NCBI RefSeq assembly: GCF_022539315.1
Contig: NC_066316.1
Coordinates: forward strand, 8,633,501 to 8,697,500
Reading direction: 5' to 3'
Length of the DNA stretch: 64,000 nt
Origin: Serinus canaria
Taxonomy: Eukaryota > Chordata > Aves > Passeriformes > Fringillidae
The notes beneath the pieces are model-generated. The model saw only the letters and a list, made by a program, of their open reading frames with translations, had not been told where the DNA came from and made no database searches. Numbering within the stretch: the stretch's first letter is position 1; each line of letters opens with the position of its first letter. The position numbers and the translations under genes were made by a program. Below are positions 33,716 to 47,700 of this stretch, piece after piece.

Positions 33716-36650
33716 AGCAATGCTGTAGAGGAGAAGACAACCAGACCTGTACCAGGATGAGGAAGGCTGCCTTGTTCCAACTTTTTACTTCATATGAAAA
33801 GTCTTCCTCGAGCAGACTTAACATGATAACCACAGACTTGGTGAACTGAAATTTTACGAATTAATGTATTTATTTTGAGTCCTATTTCACTTCAGACAAC
33901 CCTACTGAGGAGAGACCCTTGGATGCCAATTACCACAAGTGCACAGTGTGACATGACACCCTGGAGCATGGTGGCTGAGTTTTTGGGGCTCAACTACTTC
34001 ATGCTGATGTAATGCTGCTGTTATAGGCACACAGTGTGGCAGTGCCCAGAGGCTGTGCTTGGTGGTGGGGCTCTTGAGTCCGGGAGGGAAAAGGTCCTGT
34101 CCTGAGTAACTTGTCACCTGATAGAGGGATCACAGTTCTGTAGCTGCTGGGCCCATGATAGAGAGCTAGAATCTGTAGGCTTCTGAGAAAGAAGGGGTGG
34201 AGACTCACAGAATGAGTGAACACTCTTCCCTGGCCCTGACTTGGAAAGGTGATTTGCGAGCATTCAAACCGTCTCTTTTGCTTTTATCAGTTAACAAAGC
34301 CCTATTGAAGTGGCCCTAATCTGATTTGACCAAGTGATGAGCTGAGCCTCCAGCTGTTTGTTGTATGTTGATTGTGTTTTTATTTCAGAAAGGCAGTGAG
34401 TTTTCTCTGCAGATTGATAAGTACAGTACAGTGAAGAGGGAACTGATCCCATATTAAGAGACTGGCTGGGAATTAATGTTCTCAGTAGGGTGATAAAGGA
34501 GCTGTCTGATAAAATATTTGGATATTTATTTTCTATAGGGTGAGCATAGAAAATATGTGTGTGTGTACTTCTAAAGGATGCAGGTAAATGTAGGCTGTAG
34601 CTAATTAAATAGTACAACCAAGGTGTGTGGCTGTGAGCAGTGTCAGAGAGCATGGTGTAAGTGGGACTATTCACATCAAAATCCATGAGAGATACTTGAT
34701 GCATCTGTCTGTAGGATCCTTTTCCACTTTCTTACCATTCATTTATTTGGGCTGGAAATTTCCACGCTAAGTGACTGTTACAGGTTGCTGCTTTGATTTT
34801 TTTTTTCTTTTTTTTCCTTTTTTTTCATTCCTGTAGACAGCTCAATAGAGGCTCTTTACAGTGCACAGCCTAGTCTGAGTCTGGGTGCTAAATGGAACAG
34901 AGCTCCAATGGGAATGAACATATAATGAAAGATCACACTCTAATACCTTTGTAGGAAGGAGTTATATTAAGCTTGCATAGGCAGCCTTCCCTCTGGCTTT
35001 TGGTGACTTTTTAGGTGCTTAATCTCATAAATATTGTTTCAGAGTGCATGTGATATTCAGGAATGAGGTGGACTGTGGATAAGAAAGTAAACTTGGGCAT
35101 GATTGAGCTCAGGGATGTACTTACCACTGCACTGAGGCTTGAGCAATAGCATAAGCATATTTATAGAGGAACTCCTTTGCATATAAGTGTTCCCAGTCAG
35201 GAGGCATTAAGCAGTAAAAACAACAGCATGCACTTTATTCTCCAGAACAGTCTGTTTCTAAGCAATATAATTTTCATCCTGTTTTTATGAGAAAACTGTT
35301 AGAACCAGATAAATAGATGGCTGTGTTGGTACTTGTTTATTACAGATGATATATCTATCATCTATTGGGAGCGACCTGCTGTGGACTCACAGGGCTCAGT
35401 CTGTGGAGCAGAGCAGGTTGGAGAGAGCAGGGACACCCAGGGTCCCTGGAGCAGCCAAGGGCTCTGTGTCCCACTGGGCTCCCAAAGAGGCTCCGTGTCC
35501 CGCCGGGCTCCATCAGCAGCTCCCCTCTCAATGCACGGCTCTGTTTCTTTTTGTGACTAGCAGCTGAACATGATGGTGCAAACTAAATTAGCCTGATTTA
35601 ATTTGCACTCAACTCAGCAGGGGATGTTATAAACACTGATTTACTGTGTGCAGGAGCAGCGTTGGAAGAACCAAAAGCATTGGTTGAGGGAGCATAGGTC
35701 CTGCTTTTCTCAGCGTGTTTTGGAAAGGATGGTCCCTGTCACCCGTGGGAGTGTCCAGGGGGATCTGTGTGAGTGCAGAGTGTTCACAGCAGGCTCTGTT
35801 GGACATGATGGGAGGGAAATATCTCAGTCCCAACTGGGCTTGTTGCACATTTAGGGCTGGGAGTGTGCTGGACGTAGCTCCACCACAGGCTGTGTGCAAA
35901 ACTGGTGCAGGACACCCAGTTTCAAGTTGCAGTTCATTTTAATGTTGTACACATTGTTTTTTCTATCAGATTTTGTACTTATTCACTTCACACCTCTTTA
36001 ATGCAGAGCGATGTAATTGCAGGGAGATTATTTTGCTATTGATTACTTGATCCAGGAAAGAAACAGAATTCATCCATGCCATGAATCACTAAGCATTTGC
36101 AGCAATAAACTTTATTGAGCCATGTGACTTGCTGTTACAGAATTGTAAAGAACCCTTTACTGGAATGATTATACCAAACCATGTACAATTCAAACTGAAT
36201 TATCTGGCTCACAATAAAATGTTTTTGGCAAGGGCACCTACTCGGACACTGTGAAGCTTTTATATTGCTAACAGAATAATGTTTTCTGGGCAATTCTGAA
36301 GATATATTACTCCTCATTTACAATGTGCATTGTGAAAAAAATTATCTGAAATGCTGCTGAAGGATGCAGTCGTTTGTAACCACAGCATTTACAGGGATGC
36401 TGAGCTTTGCAGTGGGTGGTATTGCTCTAGCAGAAATGAAAGAAAAGTGGGACTATGGCTTGAGACTAGTATTGCTAATAAAAGTCCTTTTTGAAAAAGG
36501 CAGGTGCAAGAATAGCAAATAATGTCTGGAGTGGGAAGAGGAGATGGATGGTGAGGTATATTGTAGCAATAAGGCTGAGATGAAATTGAAACGAACTAAT
36601 CAACCCTTTGCAAATAAAGTCTTCAGCTAGAGCTTATTGCTGCAAATACA
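33716..36650. other. CAPN14 3' flank and probable 3' UTR; poly(A) site not certain
   Basis: After the stop there is no AATAAA for about 2.4 kb. An ATTAAA lies at 34604-34609. AATAAA hexamers occur at 36104, 36213, 36477 and 36613. The first of these forms a palindrome, AATAAACTTTATT (36104-36116), so it is also a hexamer on the minus strand. A T-rich tract lies at 34796-34830. No coding exon or recognised repeat was seen. Which signal ends CAPN14 cannot be decided from sequence. Confidence 0.45.
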
Positions 36651-39600
36651 CACACCTGAAGTATTTCATGTATGCTGGATATAGCTGGTGTGCATGTTGA
36701 GGGTGCAGTTGGGGTACAGCAGATACCAGTCAGCCTCACTGCTCACATGCATTCTGCATGATCAGGGCTTCTGTCTAGATGGCAACAGGACAGGCTCTGC
36801 TCTCAAGCCTAACAGGACTCCAAAAGATCTGACTTACAGGAATGACAAGCAGAGCTGGAGAGGTCGTGGCTACAGTGAAAAGCTGTGGCAGTTTTAGGCA
36901 AAAGGGGGAAGAGCTGTCCTCTGGGGACAAGTAACTACAAGGCAAATCACCCCAAGATCATGGGCTCTTGCCCTTAGGCAGCTAGGGATGACCACCCTAG
37001 AGATACCAAGCTGGCCCAGGTTTGAGATAGGCAGAAATACTCAGTCTGTGAGTTTCTTTCTGGGTAATCCATTAAATGCTGTTGGGACACTGCCGTGTCA
37101 TTCTCTGTCTGAGGTCACACCTTGCCTTTTACCCATTTTACAGTGGGGCCACAGGACTTCTGCCTTACCTAAAAGCACATGGCAATCCTTTGCTAAGAGG
37201 TATTCTCTTCATGCAAATGGCTACTGCACTATCAAAGCTGTCCAAGCTGTGTCAGCAGGCTTTGATCACACCACAAGATGCTCTGTGTGGAATGAATAAT
37301 GTTGCTTTGGTTTTGATTATTAAGCAGTACGTGTAATCCTAACTCCATGACTCACAAATGGACCTCTGAAGGGCAAGTTGTCATTGGACTGGCACCATAA
37401 AAATGAGAAGTTTTGAAGCTTTTGGAAGGAAAAGCCCGTTTCCAGGGGCAGATGGTGCCTGAAAACTGTCTACTGAGCAGAGTGGGTGCAAAGTGTCCCA
37501 CGAGTGCAGACCTTTGTACGGAGCAGTGATGGGATGAAGAGACAACATGGGGACGTGGAGTCAAAGCCGCTGCTAAATCCAAGTGTCCACCAGTCCTCAG
37601 TGACCCCCTCTCCAGTTCTACAACCCCACCAGGAGACTCAATTCTGACAATGGGATTTCAACATTTGCAAACCTTAAGTCTTCTTTTATTTCCTCTGTGA
37701 GCTGTTCAGGCCAATGTTTCATGGAAGGTTGTGGAGCCTTTTCTCCTAAAGTTAGTCCTGCTAGACTCTGGTTGAATGCAAACCTGTGCTGCAGTGTGGA
37801 AGAGGGTGAAAAGCTGGAGTGTGATACAGAGGAATGATGTTTTCATCATTATTCAGAAAATTGAAGGGCAAAATTCTCCTTTGTTAATATTTGCAGTGCC
37901 AAGGGGAGAAATACCAGGTCCCCTGGCTGCTAGCTGCTATGTGACACAAGAGCAGGACTTGCTATTTACATAGGAAATAAGTACTTCTGCAGTTCCCCGT
38001 GGGAGTGATCTGTATTCAGCCTGGGGCTCTGTTAAGAGATAAGATTTGACCCGACCTCAGCCTCCTGAGGTCCTCCTCCCTTTGCACACCCCAGCATGAC
38101 TGCTCTGTAATCCTCCTACTGCTGGGAACTGGATTTTTCCCATAAACAGCACTTCATTCTTGTTGGCATCCAGGAGCTCAAATTGTGACCCCATCCCCAA
38201 GGTTTGGGGCTCGGCAAGAAGCCAGTGATCTCTGAGTAGTTCTTTTGCACCTCTCTCTGCACATACACACCCACATATTCCTGTGAACCTCATGTCACCT
38301 TCCTTAAAAACTGTTGCAATGCTGTGGTGAAAACGAAGACAAAAAAAAAATTTTTTTTCCCCTTCCCTGCTCAGGGAGCAGCTCCTAGCAGAATGAAATG
38401 CTAACGAGTGCCTTTGCCTTTCCTTCCTGCTGTGTCTTACACTGAATTAGACCTGAAAAGCAGTATCACCAAGCTTGAAGTTCAATTTATCAGTGCAGTC
38501 AGGATTGATTTGTTACACTACCTATTCTGGGGAAATGAATGTCTCCATCGCGCTCCCTTCCAGTGCAGGCAGACCTTTGTTTTGCTCACATCAGCCATGT
38601 AATGTAGGAAGCTGACATTCCACAGATAAAGGAAAAAACCTACAAAATCCTGACTAATTCTACCCAGCCTGGCAGTGCCAGAGAGTGATGCTACTTGTGA
38701 AGGACACACTTGGCATTGTGGTGGCTGCAGATACGAGGCAGAAGTGCTCTCTACCTGGGCTTATCTGCTACTTTTTTGTTACTGAGTAAGTGTTTAATGC
38801 CATAAGTGTCCTAGAAAATTATTCTTGGATGAATAACATGTCCCCATTATCACTATGAATGTTATAGCTGGACCATTCTGTTGATCCTTGGAACTCAAAT
38901 TCACAGTAAGAGTCAGGCTGAAAATGAACTTGGTTTTTGTACAAATTTTCAGCTGTGTGAGACAAGAAAAATGGACTTTGCTATTGCTGCTGAGGAGGAA
39001 AATTTTCACTCCTAATCTCGCACAGGGGATCTCCATTAAGAGAGCAGCAATTATAAATCCAGTTTTCTCTTGCAGCACATTTTGATGGAATATTTGCAAT
39101 GAACCACACAAATGTGGGAATTGTGTTTTCAGATTCAAAAGACCCAAAATGTGATTGCTGTGAAGCGTTACAGTTTTAAAAGACCTTTTTTTTATTTTCC
39201 CCTAACTTGTCATGCACACATCAAATGTGGAGGGAAGGGTTAAGAACTAAGCACCCTGCAGAACCATGCAGAGCACTTCATGCTCCTGGAAATGTGGCTA
39301 CAAGAAGGATGTCTATAGCTGGTGCTCATTAAGCGAGGTGAAATGAAAGAGGTAGTTGCTCTAAAGTAGCTTTTTTTCTTCAGGTAAAAGCAGGATTTCT
39401 TTCTCATAAATATGCTGCAGCTAGACATAAATGACTTATTGCTTGAAAGCAGCTCTGCACTGCTGAAAAGCTGGAGCATAAGAGTGAGAAATTTGGTCTT
39501 AAGCTAGCCTGAGTGGGTGCTTTCAGCCTGGCTGCTGGCAGCAGCAATGCTGCTTTTTGCCTGGGCTGAGGCTGCTGAGAGCTCCTGCCTCTGCAGCTCA

Positions 39601-41169
39601 ATGCTGAGCTTCCAGAGGATGCAGGAGTGGGATTATGTCTGTGGTTGGCCCATTACCACAGTCTCTCCCTTTCCATAGAGTTAGTTTGGAATACTGCTCC
39701 ATAACCTGGGGCCATGCTTGCTTTGCAAGTCTTTGGGTACAGCTCCCCATTAATGGACTGGGTGGTTTTTGGGCTCCTTTGGAGCACCCACCCTTGTTGA
39801 CCCTTCTCTGCAGCTTGGGTTTTTATTGTAACTTACTGTGTTTCCTTTTAAAATGAAAGAAGAAAACAATATCAAAATCACCCACTCTTCCTAGCTGCTC
39901 CTTGATCTCAGATCTCAGCAGAGCCATAACCCTAGTCTTAAAAACTGTCTCCTCCTAAAGCCTCCTACTCTTAGAGCATAGGTATGCACATAGCAAAAGA
40001 CTAACTCAGATGGCTGAGGTGTTCCCCTGGTCCTCTGGCCAACATTAACTCCAGCTGTTCATCAGCTCCAGCTCTGCAAACTGATGTCTGAAGTCCTGCA
40101 GGAAATGGCTCCTGTGGGACCACGTGTCCCAGTACCCAGGAGAGGTGTGACACAAAACATGGGAGGTCTTATTTTAACTTGGAGCCATGCTTGTCTCAGA
40201 GCCCTTTTCTGAAGCCCAGGTCGTGTCCATGCTGGATGCATCCCTTGTGCACAATTCCTACCTTTCAGTGAGGCTGGGGAAATGTCAGCCTGATGTTAAG
40301 ATGCTCATCCTCAGGGACTCTGACTGCTGGCCTCCCAACACTCACCGGGCAGATCCGGACAAGAGAAATAACCCTGAGCATCTCCAAAGCAGTTTGATCT
40401 GAAGGGCTCATTATTTTTGAACAGCTGAGTTGAACATTACTGAGAACTCAATTTCCATTTCGGCTTGCTTTTCTACTTGTGCAGGGCAGAGCGTGGGAGC
40501 AAGGCTTGGGCACTTCACAGCCTCCTCTGTATGGATCAATATTTTCCAATGTGTGCAAGTTTCCAAGAGTTTAAACCGCTGAGTTTTGCAGAACTTTAAT
40601 TGTATCAAATGCAAAAAAGAAAGGGATACTCTATCAAACCAACACATAGCTAAGCACATAAAGAATTTAGGGGATGAATTAACAGAAAATAATTCATATG
40701 CTGCAAGAAAAAACTGCTGAGTCCAGTAGAAGGAACTTCCATTTATTCTTTGTTTTTATTTTTATGGTTTACAAGTACTTGGAAATACAAAATGACAAGA
40801 GAAGTTTGGTGGGAAGGCCGTGTGGAGGTGCCATTCCTCAACACTACTTTTTAAATTATGAAAAATGTTGCTTTAAGTCTGTAGAACATCAAAGAACTTC
40901 TGTCAGTTCTGACCACCTGATGGAGCTGAAGGAAGCTGAGAAGTCCACGTTACTTTGCTGAATTAAGGTGCCAGAACCTGAGCTAGATAGACACAGCAGT
41001 CACTGGAGAGCTTACTGTGACAGGAAATAAGCCCCTCCTGCTGCAAGGCAGACATTCTTCCTTTCTCAAATTACTTAAAACAACCAGAGGCAACAGACCC
41101 TCTGGTGGCCCATGCTGCTACATATGCCTGAAAGTTAAGATCAGCTGAGAATGTTTCTCCTCAATGACC
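36650..41169. other. Intergenic, nothing recognised
   Basis: Both strands show only short open frames without splice-site support or family similarity. There is a nine-base A run followed by eight T near 38341-38358. Otherwise this is ordinary AT-rich avian intergenic sequence. Confidence 0.6.
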
Positions 41170-41790
41170 TGGCATAGAGAATCATGGAATAGTTTGTGTT
41201 GGAAAGGACTTTCAGAGGTCATCCAGCCCAACCCTTCTGCAGCAAGCAGGGATATCTTCAACTAGACCAGATTACTCAGAGTCTCATCCAACCTGGTTTT
41301 GAATGTTTCCAGGGACAGGTCAACTGCCACCTCTCTGGGCAACATGTTCTAGTGATTCACCATCTTCATTGGAAAGAAATGTCTTCATTATATCTAGTCT
41401 AAATCTTACCCTCATTCAGTTTAAAGCCATTCCCCCTTGTCTTACCACTACCTGCTCACATAAAAAATCCCTCTCCAGATTTCTTGTGTGCCCCCTTAAG
41501 GTACTGGAAGGTTCTCTAAGGTCTCCAAGGACCAGACTGAACAACCCCAGCTCTCCCAGCCTGTCTTTGTAGGAGAGGGGCTCCAGCTCTCTGAGCATCT
41601 TCACGGCCTCCTCTGGACTCACTCGGAGTTCCCCATCCTTCTTTTGTTGGGAGTCCCAGAGCTGGTTCAGTACTCCAGGTGGAGTCTTACAAGAGCAGAG
41701 TCTCAGAAGTCGAGGGAGAGAATCCCCTCCCTGGACTTGGTGGCTTTGTCTCCTTTGATGAAGCCCAGGGTGTGGTTGGCAACATATGAA
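41170..41790 (-). mobile_element. CR1 LINE 3' part, about 620 bases, reverse orientation
   Basis: The plus strand shows the reversed CR1 tail in order: AGAATCATGGAATAGTTTGTGT, TTGGAAAGGACTTTCAGAGG, TCATCCAGCCCAACCC, AACAACCCCAGCTCTCCCAG, GAGAGGGGCTCCAGCTCTCTGA, GCCTCCTCTGGACTC, AGAATCCCCTCCCTGGACTT and GCCCAGGGTGTGGTTGGC. On the minus strand, 41416-41622 still reads as the end of the element's second ORF (SPEEAVKMLRELEPLSYKDR) but is broken by divergence. The copy is 5'-truncated, and the boundary near 41790 is approximate. Confidence 0.88.
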
Positions 41791-44700
41791 GAGCTGCCTT
41801 TAGTTCACAAAGCCCAGAGAGAAGGTGTCCTGATGGTTGGTAAAGCTGCTTTCCTCAGAGGCTATGCTGGGTGCTGGTGCCCTTCCCAGGCTGGGTCCAA
41901 GAGCTGAGCTGGCTGCTTTGCAGGGATGAATGGCAGGGTGGAGGTCCTGCAGCATCAGCTGAGGCTGTCTGCTCTTTGTGTGAAGTCAGTGTTTTTCCTT
42001 CGGTGAATAACCCTGGGGATTGCTGCAGTGAGGGATGAGGCTGCTCTGATGTTAACAGGAGGTGGTTGCAGTGGGATCAACCCCTTCTGCTTTGTTTGGG
42101 TAGCAGGGTGGAAGAACTCCATGGGTGAGCAGGCTGTGGGCTGGGGGGTGGGCACAAAGTGTCTCCATCAGTAGCCCAGCTCTTGGGGGCTGCCAAGGAT
42201 ATGCTCACCTGCCCTGTTGCTCCCAAACTGAGGCTACTCCTGGCTGCTTCTGGACTGTGCAGGAACAGCCAGACTGGGACCCAACCCCCTCCCTGCATTC
42301 AGCACATAGAGGAGGGTAATTAAAGGAGTCATCCTTCCAAGTCAGGCTTTTTGTACAGCTCTTCAAACCTAGAAACCACTCCTTTTTCTCCTGGCACTAG
42401 GCTCAGCTTGCTGAAACAAAGATTAAAAGCTTGGATTCCACTAAAGATTCTTCAGTGGCAGCCCAAACAAGCTCCCTAGAGAAGATTAACTATCCCCTGC
42501 ACTGTTTGAGCTTGAGCTTTAGCAAAATGGACTGATGAGGAAAACATAGGTAGTACTGCAAAGATGAATTTGATAAAGGTGGGCAGAGCAAAGTAGAGGC
42601 ATGAAAGTCTGGTTAAGTGTTTGCTTTTATGTATAGCTGAGTTCTAGGTCTTTAGACAAGACTTAATCTTTTCTATAAACAAATAACACATTCATTTACA
42701 TGAATAATCCGCATTTCTTATGCAAATCATTTGCCTGCTGCTATTTCTACTGAGAATAATATTCAGTATAATTACCACATTTATTTAGTGAATCTATTTA
42801 CACAGGATAGCTCTCTGTCCACGAACGCTCTTCACCAGAGAGGCCCAAAGAGCAACAGGGGAGGCCAAGCTGCCAGTCATGTGTGCCCTGTGCTTTCTAT
42901 TTTTGTTCCCATGAAGCATTCTGGGACCGTTTGAGATGTCTGGGCAAGAGCAGAAGGATGCCAGCATCCTGCCTCCATCCCAGGGAGAGCACCTGCTGCT
43001 AATGGAAGGCAGCTCTCCCCTGCTCACCATCCTGCTGTTTGAGCTCCAGCTAACTATAATGAGGCAAGGCACTTTGAATAATAACTTTCCTTTGGGTATA
43101 AGGCTATCTTAATTTTTTGTGTGTTTAAGTTGGTAATTGCCACAGAGTTTGAAAATCTTCCAGGTTTTACCACTCCTAATTATGTTCTCATGCATATGCA
43201 TCCCCTGCTTGTGTGCTCATTACTGTGAGGAGATCAGAACCCCGAACGTTGGAGCAGTTCCCTCCAATTATCTCCCATATGCAGAAGTTCCTGTGAAATA
43301 CCTCTCCTGCATGGGATGGCCCAAGATATTTGGAGAACATCTTGCTGTCCAGAGCACATTTTACTCTGGGTGGAAAAATCAAGATGGGTTTCATCCCTCA
43401 CATGTCTCGACCAGACTGCTCCTACCTGGGATGTCTCCTTGCTTGTAGCACCAGCCATTGAAATACTTGTTCAGGGGAAGTTATTAAGGTGTCCTAATGG
43501 AAAATATTTCAAGTTTCTAGGGCCCTGATTGCCTCTTTACCTGCTCTGTTTGCATCTATTGATCGTTCTGGTTCAACAAGACCCTCTGGGACTAACAAAT
43601 GCTAACAGGTTTGAATGCATTCATGAGGTTCTATGCAGGGAAAGAAAAATAATGCTGTTGGGCTTCTGACTTGTTCTTGCTCAATAACAGCAAAACAAAT
43701 GTGGGCAATTAAACATTACTTTGTTTTCTAAACAGCAGCCTTGAAATTTTGTCCTGCTGGTGGGGGGGGAATCAGGCTGCTGCTTTGCTGTCTGACCAAC
43801 AGCAATGATTTGGTGATGGGAAAGGAGATGTTAATCCACCCTGAGCACATTCAGGGTAGAATACCATTCCCTTGTGGGTAGGCAGGATTTCTAGCCCCAT
43901 GTGTGTTTTTGTGTAGATCACTGTGGATCCTATGAAAAGATCAACGTGGAGCAAGCACAGCCATTGACATGACTCACTCTTTTTTGTACAGAGTAACTGC
44001 TTGTTAACTATTTCCCAGGGAGCTGTGGGGTTAGTAGTTGTTAGCCCTTTGGAACTTTTGTACTGTGAGAGAGGGAGGTTGCCTGATCAAATAGAAATCA
44101 CTGTCTTTATGCTTAAAGCATTGGATTGTGTATGAAGAAATGTCTGTTCCTAGACACCTCACCTAAATAATGGGATTAAAATTTTAAGAAGTAAGGTGAT
44201 GTGTGGTTCACTGTCTCCAGTTTTTATATCCCTCAGGAGAAGGGAGAGATAAACAGTCAGGATTTTTTTCTGTGAAAAATTTTATAGGAGGAAGATGAGG
44301 GTAAAACTTTCCACCCAGCTGTGAGAACCCTCCTTCCCCAGAAGTGCCTGGTGCAATATTGCATATTGCCAGCTGTGCTAATAGATGCCTAGATCCCAGT
44401 TGGCATTGGGCCATACTTACATCCCAGAAATAGAGATTTAATTCTGAAGTCTGCTTAACACCTGCACACAAAAGGACAGAGGCAATAAAGGTGCTTTAAG
44501 GACAAAGCTTTATTTTAGCTAATGTGTTCTCTCACCCATCACATGACTTGTTCTTTATTCTGTTGAGTGTCACCTGTCCAAACCACAATTATGGGCTTCA
44601 ATGTGTCTGAGAGACACAGTCCTGCAGCTGGCTAAAAGGGACTGATTTAGCACATTCAAAGCAACAAAAGGGCTTGGTCTGAATTCTGGCAGGGTTCTCT

Positions 44701-47700
44701 GCTTTTGGAGATGGATGTGGGGGTGGGGGGGTATGCCTGTGTGTGAATGCACAGAGGAGCACAGCTCCTTGGGAGCCAGGTGAGCAGCTTTGCTTCCCCT
44801 GGAAGTCCCAGCAGCACTGGGAGCATGTGTTTTACCCAGAGCTGTGCTGAGAGCTGCAGGGTGCCCAGGACCTCACAGGTTCAGCTGCTGCTGGTAAAGA
44901 GTCACCTGCCCTGTGCTCTATTTATTGTGTGCTGCAGCTTGGCCCATAAAACCCTCTGCTGCCTTTGGTCTCAAATACTCCTTTGTGGCCATTTGCAGTG
45001 CCTGCCACTGGTGGCTGGTGCAGTGACCTGGAGCTAGGCAGCTTACCCCACCAAAACAAGGAAAAAACAGGTTGTGGGATCAGCAGCCATCGCTTATTTA
45101 GGGGCTTTTTCCAGAAAATAGGAGCATGAGGAGAGACTAACAAGCACCAGAGACATTTGGGGACAGACAGGATCCAGAAAGCTTTACTGTAGCAATGAAG
45201 CCCAGAGGCAGGGCTGGTCAAGGGAACTGTTCTTTGCTAAAATGTCCCTCAGTCAGACACTGAAGTCAATGTGTCTCCCTTCAAATCTCCCCTTGCTCTT
45301 CCCCTTGTTCCCACACCTTCTTGAACTGGCATCATTGGGCACCTGGAAATGCTGTGAGTAAAGGCTGCATCTAGTCCAGAAAAACCTGTGCTCCAGCAAA
45401 TGGAGACAAGGACGGGGGAGCATGGGAGTGAAACACAAGTGGGTGCCCATTTGATTGCAGTTGCTGGAAATGGAAAATACCTTGAGGTAAGCAAGAATTC
45501 CCCCCAGCCTTCCTCCAGATTCACTAGAGAGAAGTGTTTGCAGTTGTTCCAGTGGAGAGGGAGCTCAGTGCTGCCTCATCCATCAGTGCCACAGACACTA
45601 GCCTGGAGGTGGGAGTCTGACTTGTAGGAACTGCAGGCAAATGTCTGGGTGTGTCCTCTTGCCTATTGACTTGGGAAGCAGCTTCTGTTGCTGCAGCTGA
45701 CTTGATGAGAGTTTCAATTAACAAATGCTATTAAAGTAGCTCTGCTCTTTATTTTATTTTTTTTTTAATGCATAGCATTTCCTGACAGCTTAAACGTTTA
45801 ATTAACTGGAGATGCCACCGTGGAAAGTTTGCCAGAGAAGAATGCTTGCGGTTTAATTAAAAGGAAAAAAAATCCTTCAGAGGTACTGGAAGAGATCTGC
45901 TTGCAACACTGATAGTGGCAAAAAGCCTGCAGGAACTCCTGCATTTCCCTTCTGAGAGCAGCAGTAGGTGAGGAGGTGCACAGCAATATCATCACCTGAG
46001 AGGAGAAGGTGAGTGCTTCACAGCTTCACGTTTGACCCTCCCATTTAAGCTGCAGATGTAGGACAAGCTACAGTTCTGTTACCTCAGCAAGGGAGAGAAG
46101 ACAGCAAATAAAAAGTTTTGGTTTTGTTTTTTTAATACTTTAACTTACAATTCTCCTGGTATTAGGCCAGAGCTCTCTCTAACATTTTTGGTGTTCTCCA
46201 AGGGCACACAGAGAGTACATTTTTCATATAAGCACTGGTCTGATTTTTTTGGGCTTCTGTTACAGCACAAAGGCAGATCTTTCCTGCCACAAAAATGTGG
46301 AATACTGTTCACATTATCTTCAACAGCCATCATGAAAGCTGTTTTTTGAGATGGCAGGGTACTGCCTGAGGTGGCAGAGAGCCCTTGGTGCCCTCACAAT
46401 GCTGAGGGCTGTGTGGGATGCTAGCTGTGGGTAGGCACCATCAGCTCAGCACACACTTGCACCCCTGCAGCAGCTTTCCACAGGGCCACAGCACAGTGGT
46501 GTCAGGTGCTGCAGAGCTGGGGACCCCCATGGCAAAACAACCTCCTTGCTCCTGTGCAAAGGACTTCTGCCCTTCCTCTCCTCGCACTGACCAAGTGACC
46601 TGGAGGCTTTTTGAACAGCTACAGGTCATATTAAATATAAACCTGGAAGTCCCTGACATGACTGTTCACATTTGAAGCACAGCTCCACCCACAGAGGGGT
46701 ATCAAATGGTTCTGAGTCATCTCTGGGAGCAGGCTGGGGCTGTGGGGTGGTGCTGGGCCAGGGCATGTGCTGGCTTGCTGTCCTGGAGCTTCTGCACGCA
46801 GGCTGGCACCCCTGCTGCTGGTGACGAGGGACAGCTGGGCTCCTGCTGAAACAGGTCAGTGCTCAGCACTTGCCAAAACAGCTATTTGGGAGCACAGTAG
46901 CACACCCCCTCTGCCAGGGGTGGGAGAGAAACCTCTGGATGAGTGTCTGCCCCTGAGGATGCACCACAGGGACACCACTGAATGAAAGCCAGCCCCCTGT
47001 ATAACCACCTATTACCATGCTGACCCTTTCAAATGCTGATCTCTGATTTTTCTGCAAACAAACAGAGTCTTTCTGATACATGTGCTACTGCAAAAAGCAC
47101 TTCTTCATGGGGATGGTGCACTGCCATGAACAGCACTGAGTGCTGGGCTACAGCAAGCTGAACCAGACTCCTGGTTAAGGCTACCCCTGCCTGAACCAGA
47201 TCCTCCCCTGGCAGTGGAGCTCTGTCCTAGAAGCCCATTTCAATCCAGAGCTCAGTGGGGCTCCTCCACTTACAATAACCTCCCATGTTCAGTTGAGACT
47301 CCTCAGTATCCCCAAGCTGGGGGTGGATTTTGATCCTTTCCTCTGATCACTTCTTGACTTTATCTGTTTGAGCCCCTTTCAACTTTCTGAGGAAAAAATT
47401 GCAAAGTATTTGTGATCCTTTTGGAAAAGAAACAGTCTGTCAATGGAATCTCAGATGTGAACCTAACTCAAACCGAAGATTATTCCTAGTAAAAAATGCA
47501 CTGAAGCAGTGTCCAGCTGGTTTGTAGACCCAGTGAGATTAGATTCCCTTGAAATGTGCTTTACAGATGTCCTTGAAACAGCAAGGAAAGTTACTTTCCC
47601 CTTCCACCCATTCCTCAAAGGAGCTGAAGGGACATTGTCTGAAGCTGTGATTGTGAAGAGTCCCCCTCCCACTAGAAATGTCCTATTTTTCCTTTCACAA

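Noticed and set aside
41416..41622. 68-codon minus-strand open frame beginning MSPEEAVKML
   Set aside because: It is the decayed end of the CR1 second ORF and not a host gene. It is described under the CR1 element.
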